The position numbers and the translations under genes were made by a program. Below, piece after piece: positions 43,268 to 55,479 of a DNA stretch of 64,000 nt. The DNA is from Amorphophallus konjac. Its lineage: Eukaryota; Streptophyta; Magnoliopsida; Alismatales; Araceae. The stretch spans positions 315,437,933 through 315,501,932 of the forward strand of contig CM040123.1 in assembly GCA_022559845.1 (NCBI GenBank), written 5' to 3'. Positions within the stretch are counted from its first letter, which is position 1. Every line of letters starts with the position of its first letter. The notes under the pieces are model-generated. The model had not been told where the DNA came from. It did no database searches and saw only the letters and a program-made list of their open reading frames with translations.

Positions 43268-45700
43268 TGTAATGTCCCGGATCTTTCGGATCCTTCGTTA
43301 TGGGTCCCGGATCTGGTTTGTCAGGGTGTTCGACCCTGTTGTGTCTGAAATTTCATTTCGGACATCTTTCGTGTTCGGATCGGCACGATCCGAAGTCGTT
43401 TCGGAGGCCCGAAGTGTGTCCGCGGCTTTTCCGTGCGCGTTTTCCGATTTCCGCGTACGGGTTTCGGCGAGTCCTTCGGAACCCTGTAGCGGGTGAACCA
43501 GGTCGTTCACCAGCCCGCGAGTGGTACCGTTGCGATCAACGCGTCGAGACGGTCGAGGAGGTGTATTTTTCTATTTTTCGATATTTTTGGCATTTTTTGG
43601 ATTTTCTATTTAAAGCCTTTTTCTTTTTCTTTTTCTTCCCTTTTTCTTCTTCCTTCTTTCCCCTCCCGTGAGCGCGCAACGGTCACCTCCCCTTTTTCCC
43701 CTCCTTGCCCGTTGGAACCTCGCGACGGCCCCTTCCCCTCCGGCGACGGGTGGTGGACCTTGGCGGCAGCGCGGTGACGACGGCGGCGGCGAGAGGATCA
43801 CGGCGGTGCCCCCATTGGCGCGTGGATGTGGAGTTCGTGGTTGAGCTAGATTTGAAAATCGGTGGCGTTTCGGTGGATTTCAAGCTTCCTTGAGGTAGGG
43901 GGACGAATCCTTACCCTCTTTCTAGCATTCCCCGTGATTTCTAGGCCGTGGAGAGGCCGAGAGGGGCTAGATTCATGCCGGGAGGGTTATTTCCATGTTT
44001 GGGGTTTGAGCGCCGGATCCGTCGATTCGTGGGGTTTTTGTTCGATTTGGGGGCTCTAGATGCATGCTAGGTCGTTGTGGGGTGATTCCCCATTGTTTTC
44101 CCTTCACCAAAGGGGGTGAATGGGCGTGGTTTTGTGATTTCCGGCCGTAGTTCGCGAACCGGGCTCAGCCCGATGTCGCGCTATAGTCCAGTGGCGCGTT
44201 CTTGATGAACGCGCTGTGTCGTCCGAGCGTGTCCGTCGGAGAAGACGAACAGTAAGGCGGTGGGGAACGCGCCTGGTTCGGGTAGCGCGATCTCCAGATC
44301 GTGCTATCCAAGACTAGCGCGTTCATATTGAACGCGCTAGCCTTGGGCAGCGCGACATGGAAGATCACGCTAGCCAAAGCTAGCGCGTTCTTCGGTGTCA
44401 CGCTAGGGATACCTAGCGCGACCTTTTCCCTTCCCCGAACCGCGTTTTGCGGGTAGCGTGACCTCCGGTTGGATGAGTTATGGACCCGGTTGTGGCGTGT
44501 GGCCCTTGGGATGCCGTGGGCACCCAGTGAGAGCCACAGGGGCGCCCGGGGTTCCTCGGAGAATTAGTTACCTCGGTAGGAGTGCCGCGTGACTTGAGGG
44601 ACGGTCGGACCTCATGCGTGTCCCCGGCTTCCGTACCTACCGTAGGATCTTCGAGAGTCTGTGCCAGGGTTTGGTCGGTGGTTTCCGTGGATTAGTCCTT
44701 ACTTCCAGTGACCTGTCCACTAGTCGTAGCTTCTTGCGCACGCGGGTGCGGACCCACCTGGGAGTGGTGGAGAGCGAGACCCAGTGTGACGCGGTTTTTA
44801 GGCTGGTTACCGTAGGGCCCCTTGCCTTTGCCACCAGAGTCCGGTGGGGGGGAAAACCAGCTAGAGGACCCGACCTAGAGCAGATGGTCTGTGTGTGCAC
44901 ACGTAGTTGGGGGCTTGGGACACGCACTGACGAGTGCGACCCCAGCTAGTCCTTGTTGTGTGATACTTGTTGCGTGTCTGAGTCTCACGCCCGGGGCGTT
45001 GTAGCTAGACACTTGTGACGCGGTGTATGACGTCAGGGGACGCATCCGGTCGTTCTTCTTGTGGATGGTGCTCCTGTTCACTGGCAGGCGTGGACTCGTG
45101 TTTTGTCGGCCCGAGGTTCCATACTACGGTACCGTTAGAGTAGACGACTTTTCCGTTTATTTACTTTAGCTTGTCGGTTCTACCGTACTCTCGGTTGGTA
45201 GGGTTGTCTTCTTCTTCCTCGTTTTCCGTGCGAGGTGGGGATTCGCGGGATCCCTACTGGGCCAATGAGATGAGGCTCACCCCTGCTCTTCAGGTGAGGC
45301 GGGGTCGGCGGGAGGCGCGGCTGAGTTTCAGCGTGGGTCTTCCAGCCAGGGTTAGTCGCTAGTCTGCCAGAGCCGGGGGATGCCCCGCATAGTTGTACTC
45401 CGGGGGATGCCCCGTGTTGCTGTACGCCGGGGGATGCCCCGTGTAGTTGTACTTTCTTTCCTGTTGACTGTACTTTCTTTTGGACATGAGACACTGTGGA
45501 CGTTGTAGCAGTTTGATTTATTTATATTATTATGTGCATTTCCTTTTCGATTATTGTGCTATCTCTGTGGACGTTGCAGCTTCTCTTATACCCCACACCA
45601 CTCCTTTCTACCCTTCCGAGTCTTCGAGCTCGTGGGTTGGCGGGCCGAGATTCGAGACGCGCCGGTTCCTTTTCGGTACTCGGATCCTCGGGTCGTCACA
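43268..45700 (+). mobile_element. 3' LTR of element E
   Basis: It begins TGTAATGTCCCGGATC, identical in form to the 5' fragment at 42,169, and ends GGTCGTCACA. It is GC-rich, with alternating AGCGCG or CGCGCT motifs at 44,170-44,460 (GCTAGC- and CGCGTT-rich short repeats) and a repeated CCGGGGGATGCCCCG palindrome near 45,375-45,440. No coding signal was seen. Confidence 0.9.
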
Positions 45701-45705
45701 CAGCC

Positions 45706-46035
45706 CCTATGGGTCCCTAGAAGTTAGGCGGCCTAATGGGGAAGAGGGGATGGGGCCCGTTGGGCCTAGGTGGCCCCTTTTTACAAAGAAACCCATTTAT
45801 TTATCCTAATTACACTATATTAACCCCAAATAAAACCAAATAAGCACACATTACACACCAAATAAAAATCCAATCAATACTAAAAATACTAGGACTCAAG
45901 ACGGAGACTCCAAACTATCGCCAAGCCATAGGGATGCCTATGTAGGTCGAGTGGTGCTGCGCGTTCGGTACCGATGGCTCGGCGACTCATGCTTCTCACT
46001 CGCTCTGGTGTCCGCACCAATTCTCTCTGGGTGGG
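45706..46035 (-). other. Third segment of the sequence hosting D and E (presumed element C LTR)
   Basis: This is the continuation behind the CAGCC duplication, ending where element F's LTR starts. It is non-coding. It contains GGTGTCCGCACC at 46,007-46,018, which pairs with the start of the neighbouring LTR. No end of the element C LTR could be recognised here. Confidence 0.4.
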
Positions 46036-46299
46036 TGTGGACACCAAAAATTGCACACCCAGATATCCCGTTCGACCCAGCATCAACAACGGAACTAAGG
46101 GAAGAAGCCCCGGAGATGCTGGTCGTCCGGATTCCCCGAACATGTACACACTGCCGTGAGGCTGTTTCCAGAGTCACGACAGTGAAGAGAAATCAACCAC
46201 CAAGGGCCTCACAAACCACGAGCCATGGAGAAAATTAAACAGGCCATGACTCGTGCTCACAACGGGCTCAGAACGGGCTCAGAAATACGTCCGTTTGGG

Positions 46300-46800
46300 C
46301 CTTCAACGGCACACCCCCCAAGGCTCGTGCTCACAACGGGCTCAGAACGGGCTCAGAAATACGCCCGTTTGGGCCTTCAACGGCACACCCCCCAGGGGTC
46401 TTCAACGGCACACCCCCCAGGGGGGCCTTCAACGGCACACCCCCCAGGGGGGCCTTCAACGACACCCCCCCCAGGGGTCTTCAACGGCACACCCCAGGGG
46501 GGGGGGCCTTCAATAGCACACCCCCCAGAGGGGGTCTTCAACGGCACACCCCCCAGGGGGGGGGGGGCCTTCAACGGCACACCCCCCCAGGGGTCTCCAA
46601 TGGCACACCCCCAGGGGGGCCTTCAACGGCACACCCCCCAGGGGGGGGGCCTTCAACGGCACACCCCCCCAGGGGTCTCCAACGGCACACCCCCCAGGGG
46701 GGGGGCCTTCAACGGCACACCCCCCCAGGGGTCTCCAACGGCACACCCCCAGGGGGGGCCTTCAACGGCACACCCCCCAGGGGCCTTCAACGCACGCTGT
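46300..46800 (+). repeat. CCTTCAACGGCACACCCCCCAG minisatellite in LTR F
   Basis: About 18 units of 25-32 bp. Each has CCTTCAACGGCACA followed by C5-7, AG and a G-run of variable length (4-9). The C-run and G-run are complementary, so each unit can fold into a C-A-G hairpin, and G-runs are long enough for G-quadruplexes. Run lengths differ from unit to unit. Confidence 0.9.
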
Positions 46801-47117
46801 TTGCCCCCTTCAGCGGCACGCTTGGGCAACCTTCAGTGGCACGCCTTTTGCCCTCTTCAGCGGCACGCTTACGGTGTCTTGCAGCGACACACTTCTTGAG
46901 CCCGTCAGCGGCACAGCGTGAAGGCTTTTCAACGGCCAAACGACGTGAAGCCCATGCCCTACGTATCCTTGGCGCGCAGTGAGCTGTCCGAGGTGTCAAC
47001 CAACGGTTGGGCCACGCAGGTTATTCCCCTGACAGCCAGGACGGGGGAAGTCAAACCCCATTCAATGCCCGTCACCTCCCGCCACCGTCGTTCGCGCCCG
47101 AACGCTCCCGCCGCTGG

Positions 47118-47128
47118 GGTATAAAATG
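47118..47128 (+). promoter_or_regulatory. TATA box of LTR F
   Basis: TATAAAA in a GC-rich surrounding (CCGCTGGGGTATAAAATGCC), conserved at the same place in the 3' LTR near 61,372-61,382. The RNA start would fall near 47,150. Confidence 0.7.
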
Positions 47129-48659
47129 CCCCCCTTCTTCGGCCAAAAAAAGCGAACAGAGGGGAAGGGAGAGGCATACAGACACAGACAGACACACGCA
47201 GAAGAGAAGAAGAGAAGAGAAGAAGAGAAGAAGAAGAGGGAGTCGTCTGCCCTCCGGCCACTCCACCCACCACCGCCGTCTGTACGAAGAAGAGAAGAAG
47301 AGGAAAAGAAGAAGAAGAGGATGGGAAGCTTTGACTCCCCCCCGCGCTGCTCTGTCCACCATCGTCCGCATGAAGAAAAGAGAAGAAGGAGAAGAGAAGA
47401 AGAAGGAGGGAGCTCCGCCGTGAAGCCCCGACGATCACCAAAAGGGAGAGAGCTGAGAAAGAGAGAGAGAGAGAGCATGTACTAGAGGGGAAGGGGAAGA
47501 GCATGAGCCATCGCCCCTGCTCGACCCCAGCTCATCCCTTTCCTTTCCCCCTTTGCTTTTCTTTCCTTCTCCTCCGTTGTACCTCATGTTCCAGCGTTCT
47601 GAGGTGCATGTGGCCGGTTGCGGTCTTTGTCGGTTATGAATAAAAATCGCTCTTTTGAGTTCTTTCTTCTTACCGTCTCCGTTGGTTTGAATCCGTGCGC
47701 GTGTTTGAATGCTCCCCCCTTCCGCCTCCCGATCGTTTGATCCTTGGCGTGGGCTTTCGTCCCCCTCGTCATTGCTCTTTTCTTCTTCTTAGCATACCCA
47801 AGCCCAACACCATCCTTGGCCTTCCTCCCTTCTCCAACTCTAGGCCACCTGGCCAACTCTCAACCTTCATCCCCTTGCTCAGCCACCCACCGGTGCACCC
47901 CTACCGCGGTGCAGCCTCCCCAGCTCCCAGCGGTACGCCCTGGCTAAGCCCCTCGTCGGTGCACCATTCTTTGAAACCTTCGCCGGTACGCCCCTACGGG
48001 CCGTCCCCAGTACGCCCCGGCCAAGCCCTTCGCCGGCACACCCCGTGGGTCTTCCACGGCGCGCCTCGGCCAGGCCCTTCGCCGACACGCCCTCTCGTGC
48101 CTCCCTTGCCCGGCACACTTGCCCTTCCTTCTTGCCCGGTGCATCCCCCCCTCAGCCAGTCCTAGAGTAGTCTTCCACTCGCCGTTCCCTCCGAGTTTTC
48201 CAAGGTTTATAAATGTGTTGCCGCTCTCGGGCGCCCACCTCCAATTGTCGGGTTCCGCCACTCCATGTGGGCGCGTTCCCTGTATCTCCCTTACGCTCGG
48301 GTCAAGGGGAGATGCTGCCGAATTTTTGTTAGAAACGATAACATATTAAAAGACAAAAGGAAGCAACAAACAAATGGAACAACCACACGTTAAAAAGGAC
48401 TAAAAGAAAGCAACAAACAAACGAAAAGAACAACGGTGAAATGCGCTCACCAAGGCAAGGGAACCGTAATCAACATAAAGAGAGCCAAATCGAACGACAA
48501 CTAAACAACTTGAACATTCGTCCTCATGGGAGAAAGAATGGAAATTGATCAAGAGAAGAAAATGAGAAACCCATGCAAACTTAATAAAAATCAGAAAAGA
48601 AGAAAAGAAAAGCCGTAAAAGAACTAGAGGGAGAGTGGGCCCTCATCGGTATTTTCCAA

Positions 48660-49035
48660 CCTAGCCCTTCAGCGGTACACCCTTTTAGCCCTTCAACGGC
48701 ACACTCCCTCAGCCCTTCAGCGGTACACCCTTTTAGCCCTTCAGCGGCACACTCCCTCAGCCCTTCAGCGGTACACCCTTTTGGCCCTTCAGCGGCACAG
48801 TCCTCAGCCCTTCAGCGATACACCCTATTAGCCCTTCAGCGGCACACTCCCTCAGCCCTTCAGCGGTACACCCTTTTGGCCCTTCAGCGGCACACTCCCT
48901 CAGCCCTTCAGCGGTACACCCTTTTAGCCCTTTAGCGGCACAGTCCCTCAGCCCTTCAGCGGTACACCCTTTTAGCCCTTCAGCGGCACACTCCCTCAGC
49001 CCTTCAGCGGTACACCCCTTTTAGCCCTCTAGCGG
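48660..49035 (+). repeat. 48-bp dimeric minisatellite in LTR F
   Basis: Two 24-bp monomers alternate: AGCCCTTCAGCGGTACACCC-TTTT and AGCCCTTCAGCGGCACACTC-CCTC. About eight dimers are present. The shared core CCTTCARCGGYACAC also occurs in the arrays at 46,300-46,900, so the LTR arrays derive from one seed sequence. Confidence 0.9.
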
Positions 49036-49329
49036 CCCACTCTCTCTCCAAAAATGTATATAATGATAATAATAATGATAATGATAATAAGAAATTAATA
49101 AAAATTATGATAAATAAATAAATCTGAATATACATAAGAAATAAACAAAAAATGTGAAATAGTAATAATAATAGTAGAAAAGAAGAACATAATAATAAAA
49201 AAATAAAACAAAATAAAACAAAAATCATCCAGAACAAATATATAAAGGGGAATAAACATCACCAAATCTTATGACTAAAAATCCCAGATAAAGAAGATGG
49301 TGAAATCTATATCGCAGCCCCGTCTCTCC

Positions 49330-50950
49330 CGTGACCCGGTGCCGAAGGAATAATGATGCCGTCGTTGCGGGTTGGCCCTGAGTCTTGGGAATTATCCCAA
49401 AATGGCCATGACCCGACCTCGCCCCGGGCCGACATTCCGACTAAACTGGACTCGTTTCTCAGGCCGGATCCCTTCCGAGCGGCCACTAGAATTGCCGCGT
49501 GTTCGGTAGACATTTGAACGGGTTCACCTCGATTCTCGCCACGTTTCTACTACGGACCCGTGTCTGACCATGAAAAGACCCATGAGCGACCAACATGGCC
49601 GACGACTCCCACCCCGACGCGGTCGTGGCCCGGCATTGCTCTGGGCCGATAGCTCGTCAAATCGATTCATTCTACTGGGATTCATTCCCGTCCTCTCATT
49701 GAAATTGCCATAAACCCGGCATACATTTGTACGAGGTTGCTTCTGTCTACGTCGTACCTCCAATACGGACCTTTGTCCGAACATGAAAAGGTCCGTGAGT
49801 GACCGACAAAATCGGGATAGAACGAGATGGCTCCTGTCATCCCTAGACCCTATACATGGGAATATCAATAAGGCCTTTGTGGGCTGTGCTTGGACCTCGG
49901 GTCCGTCCCAATTATGGTCATTGTCTGACCCACACCCTCGGCCTATAGCTCGCTTCCTTCGAACATGTTTTGGTTTTGGAATCTAGTCCCGGGACTCTTC
50001 CCCGTTGCCCTCCGGCATCGGGAACATTAATGATGCCCACGCAAGCCCCGTTTGGACCGCGAGAGGCGCCCCCGGCACGGTCCTGACTCGATCTTGCACC
50101 GGGCCAACAAACTCATTGGTTTCCTGCTACACTAACCGAGATTTAACCGAATGTTTTCAGAGTCTCGGAATAATATGTTTGCCGTGTTCCGGCATACATA
50201 TGTTCTAGGTTCTTCTGCGACGATTACGAAATTCTAAGCCAGACACCCGTCCGAATATTAAATGGTCTCCCGAATGACCGACACGTTTCGAACGTCCGCT
50301 TCCCTAGACATAGGGCTTTCCAGCCGATTCAAGGGATATTCCCTCGTTGCCCCTTGGCACCGGAAATATTAATGACGCTCATGCAAGTCTTGTTTCGACC
50401 GCGGGGGGGGGGGGGCACCGCAGTATGGTCGCAGCTTGCTCTTGCACCGGGCCAACAGATTTACTGGTTTTTGACCGCTCCAACTGAGGCTTAGCCGAAT
50501 GTCTTCCATTCCTCTAAACAATAAATTTGCCATATCCTGGTATACATATGCTCCGGTTTTCCCGCGACGATCGCGCTTTTCTCGAGCCGGACATTCGTCC
50601 GAACATTAAATGGTCAGCACACGGCTGACATGACCGCGAATGGTTTTCTTCTCGCCCTCGCGCGAGGATTTCAATACCTCGTAACAGACCTTCCATGCAA
50701 TTGATTTCTTGGCCATGAGGCCCTGAATCTCGGCGATTAATCAAGGGTGTTCCCTCGTATGGGGGATGTAAATGACGCCGTGACCTTTATGGCGCTGCGG
50801 GTTTTGGTCCCGACACGAACCACACAATCGTCTGACCGAGTCAGGTCGAGCGCACCATGGGCTCTTCGGGGCCCGAAAAAATTGTCACTTTGTGACTGGC
50901 ACGCCCACGCACTTAATAGATGAATCAACCATTCCCGAAGAGACGAGCAT
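49330..50950 (+). repeat. Diverged long repeats in LTR F
   Basis: Anchors recur: CTTGCACCGGGCCAACA at about 50,094 and 50,441 (347 bp apart), with relatives CGCCCCGGGCCGACA near 49,420 and CTCTGGGCCGATA near 49,640. CGTCCGAA-ATTAAATGGTC recurs near 50,250 and 50,598, with relatives near 49,551 and 49,770. I read about four to five diverged copies of 217-350 bp. A run of about 12 G lies near 50,403-50,414. Confidence 0.6.
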
Positions 50951-50981
50951 AATAAACGAACGAAAAGTGCGTCCACAAGTC

Positions 50982-51000
50982 TGGCACGCCCGGTGGGACC
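50982..51000 (+). promoter_or_regulatory. Probable primer binding site of element F
   Basis: TGGCACGCCCGGTGGGACC starts four bases after the LTR end GTCCACA. TGG is the complement of the tRNA CCA end. I remember this wording from Tat-lineage elements, but I have not assigned the tRNA. Confidence 0.7.
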
Positions 51001-51830
51001 AAACCACCCTTCATCTCTTCGCCGGGATTCAAGGCCTCATGGCCCCCTAATAAACGATGTTTGCCTGCTTTGATGAATTGTAGGTGCTGTCTCCGCCAGT
51101 CCTATAAACAAAAAGAGAGAAGCCAGACTCGGTGCAGCTACCTTCGTGGCCTCGAGGATGCTGCTTCGAAGCATATGCGGCTTCTAGGAATCATGGGGGC
51201 TGTTATAAAAAGGGGAAGAGAAGAGAAGAGAAAGAGAAGAGTAGGGAGGGGAAATCAAACCCTCCCCTTTTCCTCAAGAAGAAAGGGAAGAAAAGAAGAA
51301 AAGAAGAAAAGAAGAAGAGAAGAAAAGGAGAAAAGAAGAAAAGAAAAAAAAGAGAAAAGAAAGAAGAAAAAAAAAGAAGAGAAAGAGTCGGCGAGAGAGG
51401 GCTGCACGGCCACGCCCGTCGAGACCCGTGCTGAATTAAGATTACTATTGTGGGGTTGATGCGGTGGAGCGAACCACTCATCCCCTCCCTGAGGGGGTGA
51501 GCGCTCTCCTGCAACTCCACCCTGGTCAATCATACAAAAAGGGGGAGAAATAAAGAAGAAAGGAAGAAAAGTTGGCCAGCGTCGCTGACTGAAAGAGCAA
51601 GAAGAAACCTGGCATCCCGCCCGACTCTAGGAGGTCCCGAGTCCGCGGTGCAATGACCCCGCTCGTTCCTCCTTCCTGCTGCCTCCATTCGGCACAAAAC
51701 GGCCCCCGAGTGATTGTTAAAAGACCCAGCGAGCCACAATTGTAGCTTGGTGAATGGTTGCCCGCTGTGGGGAATGCTTTACAGCAATGAGGCCAAGCAT
51801 GGCCACCACTCCCGAAGAGAGCATGCACAT
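51001..51830 (+). other. Leader of element F interior, no gene recognised
   Basis: It contains a strong AAGAAGAAAAG purine tract (51,205-51,390) and mixed sequence with no gag similarity. This is where gag would begin in a coding Tat element. Confidence 0.6.
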
Positions 51831-54800
51831 ACCCCGCCATGGGGGATGAGAAGAAGATATATACCCGCTACGGGGGCACAGGAGGCAAAAAAGAAATACA
51901 CCCCATTACCAGGGGCACATGAAGAGAATCCGCCCTGACTGAGGGGCACACAAAGCAAAAGCTACACCTCGGCTTCGGGGCATTTGAAGAAGAATCCGCC
52001 CCGACCTGGGGACGTAAGAAGAAATAGAGCTGCACCCCGATTTAGGGGCATTTGAAGCAAAAGACATACCCCACCATGGGGGCATAAGAAGAAAAGAATT
52101 CACCCCGGCCTGGGGACACACAAAAGGAGAAACTCACCCTAGCTTAGGGGTATATGAAGAAGGAACGTACCCCGGCCTGGGGGGGCATAAGAAACAAAAG
52201 CACACCCCATGCTAGGGGCATAGGGAGAGGAATGCACCTCGCCCTGAGGGGCTCAAAAAGTATAAAAACACACCCTGGCTTAGGGGCATTTGAAGAAAAA
52301 ACATACCCCGCCAGGGGGCATAGAAGTCATGAAGAATACGCCCTGGCTTAAGGGCATTTGAAGAAGTCACATCCTGCCTCGGGAGCATGAGAAGCAGCAA
52401 GAATACACCCCGGCCTAGGGGTATTTGAAGAAGGAATATACCCCGCCTGGGGGCATAGAAGCCGTAAAGAACACGCCTCGGCTCAGGGGCATTTGAAGAA
52501 GCTACATCCTGCCTTGGGAGTATAAGAAGAAAAGAGTCCACCCCATCTTAGGGGTATTTGAAGAAGAAACACACCCCGCTATGGGGGCATAGAAGCCATA
52601 AAGAATATGCCCCGGCTCAGGGGTATTTGAAGAAGAAGGATACCCCGCCTCGGGGGACATTACAAGCAACGATACACCCTACTAGGGCGCACAGGAAGCA
52701 AACCACACCCCACTCTTGGGGACACATAAAGAGAGTACACCCCGCCATGGGGGCACATGAAGAGAATCCACCCCGACTCGGGGGTACATGAAGCAACAAA
52801 GAATACACCCCGCCTTAGAGGAATCTGAAGAAGAAGCATACACCCCACCAACGGGGGCACAGCAGCCGTCGAGAATCCACCCCACTTTGGGGGCACAAGA
52901 AGTAGACATTCCCCAGCATGTCGGGGCAGAAGAAGAAGAATTCCCCCCTCGGGGGCATATAAAAAAAAGAAGCAAAGATACACCCGGTGCCCGGCGCACA
53001 TGAAGAGAAAGGCACCTCCCTCCAGGGGCACAACAAGCAACAAAGATACACCCCATTCCCAGGGGCACATGAAGAGAAATACGCCACTGCTCCAGGGGCA
53101 TATGAGACAAAACTATACCCCGATTTAGGGGCATTTAAAGCAAAGACTTCACCCTGCCTCAAGGGGGGGGGGGCATAAGAAGCGAAAGATATACCCCACC
53201 CCAGGGGCACAAGAAGAAAACAGACCCCACCTTGGGGGGCGTAAGAAGCCAAGAGATATACCCTGCCACGGGGAAACGGAGGTAAAATGCATTCCCCCCG
53301 GGGGCACGTAAAGCAACATACCCCTCGCCTCGGCAGCATATGAGGCCAAGAAGCTACATCCCAGCTCGGGAGCATAAGAAACAAAAGATATACCCCACGT
53401 CCGGGGCATATGAAGCCAAGAAACACACCCCTGTCTCGGGGATATTTGAAGAAGAAGCATACCTCGCCTCGAGGGCCTAGAAGCTATGAAGAACACGCCC
53501 CGACTCAGGGGCATATGAAGAGAAGTCCACCCCGGCCTAGGGGTATTTGAAGAAGAAGCATACCCCGCCAGGGGACATAGAAGCCATAAAGAATACGCTC
53601 CGGTTTAGGGGTACTTGAAGAAGCTACATCCCGCCTTGGGAGCATGAGAAGAAAAGGGAATCCACCCCGGCTTAGGGACCTTTGAAGGAGCATACCCCAG
53701 GCTCGGAGTCCATGAAGCAACATGCACCCCCCGGGGGGGCATCTGAAGCAGAACAAACAACATCCCCCGGCTTAGGGAAGCATATGAAGAGAGGAATACA
53801 CCCCGATATGGGGGCATGTAAACAAAGAAGAAAAATTCACCCCGCCTCGGGTGCATAAAAAGCAAGAACCACACCCCGCATCAAAAGTGGCAATACACTC
53901 CACTCTGGGGGCACTAGAAGCGGAATACACCCCGTGCCGGGGGCATAAAAAAGGGGGGGGATACCTCGCTCTGGGACATCAGAAGCAGCAATACGCCTCA
54001 CCTTGGGGGCATCAAAAGCAGCAATACACCCCACCTTGGGAGCATAAGAAGCAAACATTCCCCCCGGTGTGTCTGGGAAGAAGAAAAGAATTCACCCCGG
54101 CCTAGGGGTATTTGAAGAAGAAGCATACCCCGTCGGGGACATAGAAGCCATAAAGAATACGCCCTGGCCTAGGGGTATTTGAAGAAGAAGCATACCTCGC
54201 CTCGAGGGCCTAGAAGCTATAAAAGAACACGCCCCGACTCAGGGGCATATGAAGAGAAGTCCACACCGGCCTAGGGGTGTTTGAAGAAGAAACATACCCC
54301 GCCAGGGGGCATGGAAGCCATAAAGAACACGCCCCGGCTTAGGGGTATTTGAAGAAGATACATCCCGCCTCGGGAGCATAAGAAAGAGAAGAATACATCC
54401 CGTCTTAGGGATATTTGAAGAAGAAATATACCCCGCCAGGGGGCATAGAAGCCATAAAGAATATGCGCCGGCTCAGGGGCACTTGAAGAAGAAACATACC
54501 CCGCCTGGGGGACGCAGAAGCAAAGAGACAGAGTACACCTCCACCCGGGGGCACCGAAGCAAAGAGGCATACATCCCGACCTGGGAGCACATGAAGAAAG
54601 AATATACCCCGACCTAGGGGCGTCAGAAGAAGAAACATACGCCCCGATCCAGGGACATGAGAAGCAAGAGAATATGCCCTGCGAAAAGGGAATGAGAAAC
54701 ATGAAGAATGTACCCCAGCCTATGGGCACAGAAAGAGACACACTCCGCCCTTGGCGCATAAGCAGCAGAAGCATCTACCCCGACCCGAGGCACAGAAGCG

Positions 54801-55440
54801 AAGAGATATACATCCCGATCTGGGAGCATAATAAGAAAGATATACTCCACCCAAGCGGCATTTGAAGAAACAACATACCCTGCTTTGGGGGCACAGAGGC
54901 CGTAAAGAGATACACCCCGGCCTCAGGGGGGCATAAGAAACAAAAAATACACCCTCGTGTCGGGGACATATGAAGAGAAGCACTCCTCCGCCTTCAGGGG
55001 TAAAAAAAAGGGGCAGAATTCAGCCCCACCATGGGGGGGGGGGGTATAAGAAACAAAAGCTACACCCCGTACCAGGGGCATATGAAGAAGAAACATACCT
55101 CGCCTCGAGGGCCCAGAAGCTATAAAGAACATGCCCCGGCTCAGGGGCATTTGAAGAGAAGTCCACCTCGGCTTAGGGGTATTTGAAGAAGAAACTTACC
55201 CCACCTGGGGGCATAGAACCCGTGAAGAGTATACCCCACCATGGGGGCATTTGAAGAGAGCCACGCCCCGCCTCGGGGGCATAAAAAAAATGCCCTGGTC
55301 TGGGGACATAGAAGCCAAAAAAATACACCCCGCCCGGGGGCACAGAAGCGAAGAGGCGAAACACACCCCCTCAGGGGGGATGCATACCAAATGAAGCTAC
55401 ACCCCAACCTGGGGGCACATTAAGAGAAATACACTCCAGC
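51830..55440 (+). repeat. Array of palindromic CCCC...GGGG units in element F interior
   Basis: Roughly a hundred units of 28-40 bp. Each has the form A(C/T)ACCCCG, 3-6 nt, GGGGCAT, followed by a purine-rich linker (AGAAGCCATAAAGA or TTTGAAGAAGAA). The C-run and G-run make a short hairpin with loop CCT, ACCTG, GCTTA and so on. Variants keep pairing: seven units have TCCC...GGGA (for example 53,359-53,371, 54,363-54,375, 54,574-54,586) and one has GCCCT...AGGGC (52,340-52,355). No protein was recognised. Confidence 0.88.
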
Positions 55441-55479
55441 GTGGAAGCATTAATGAGAAAAGACGAGCAGAATAAAGAA

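Larger units (their letters stand above)
42169..45700 (+). mobile_element. Element E: internally deleted Tekay-type element
   Basis: Structure: the first ~632 bp of the 5' LTR (42,169-~42,800), joined directly to the last ~470 bp of the interior, then a full 3' LTR of 2,433 bp (43,268-45,700). The outer ends TGT...ACA and the CAGCC duplication are intact, so the deletion followed insertion. It removed the rest of the 5' LTR, the primer site, gag and most of pol. The junction lies in CTTGAG, which fits both the LTR and the pol text. Confidence 0.93.
46036..50977 (+). mobile_element. 5' LTR of element F
   Basis: It begins TGTGGACACC and ends GTGCGTCCACA, with 7-bp inverted ends. TATA box GGTATAAAATG near 47,118-47,128 with a purine-rich start region. 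AATAAA near 47,639. Parts: CCTTCAACGGCACACCCCCC array (46,300-46,800), purine-rich RNA leader (47,150-47,480), related CGGTACGCCCC repeats (47,880-48,160), a 48-bp dimeric array (48,660-49,035), an AT-rich block (49,040-49,260) and diverged long repeats (49,330-50,950). Proteins readable from these arrays are artefacts. Confidence 0.85.

Noticed and set aside
46225..46899. Histidine/proline-rich reading frames of ~220 residues in the F LTRs
   Set aside because: Translation of the CCTTCAACGGCACACCCCCC array; run lengths change the frame between the two LTRs.
48660..49035. CRISPR-like regular array
   Set aside because: Units are contiguous dimers without unique spacers, inside a plant LTR.
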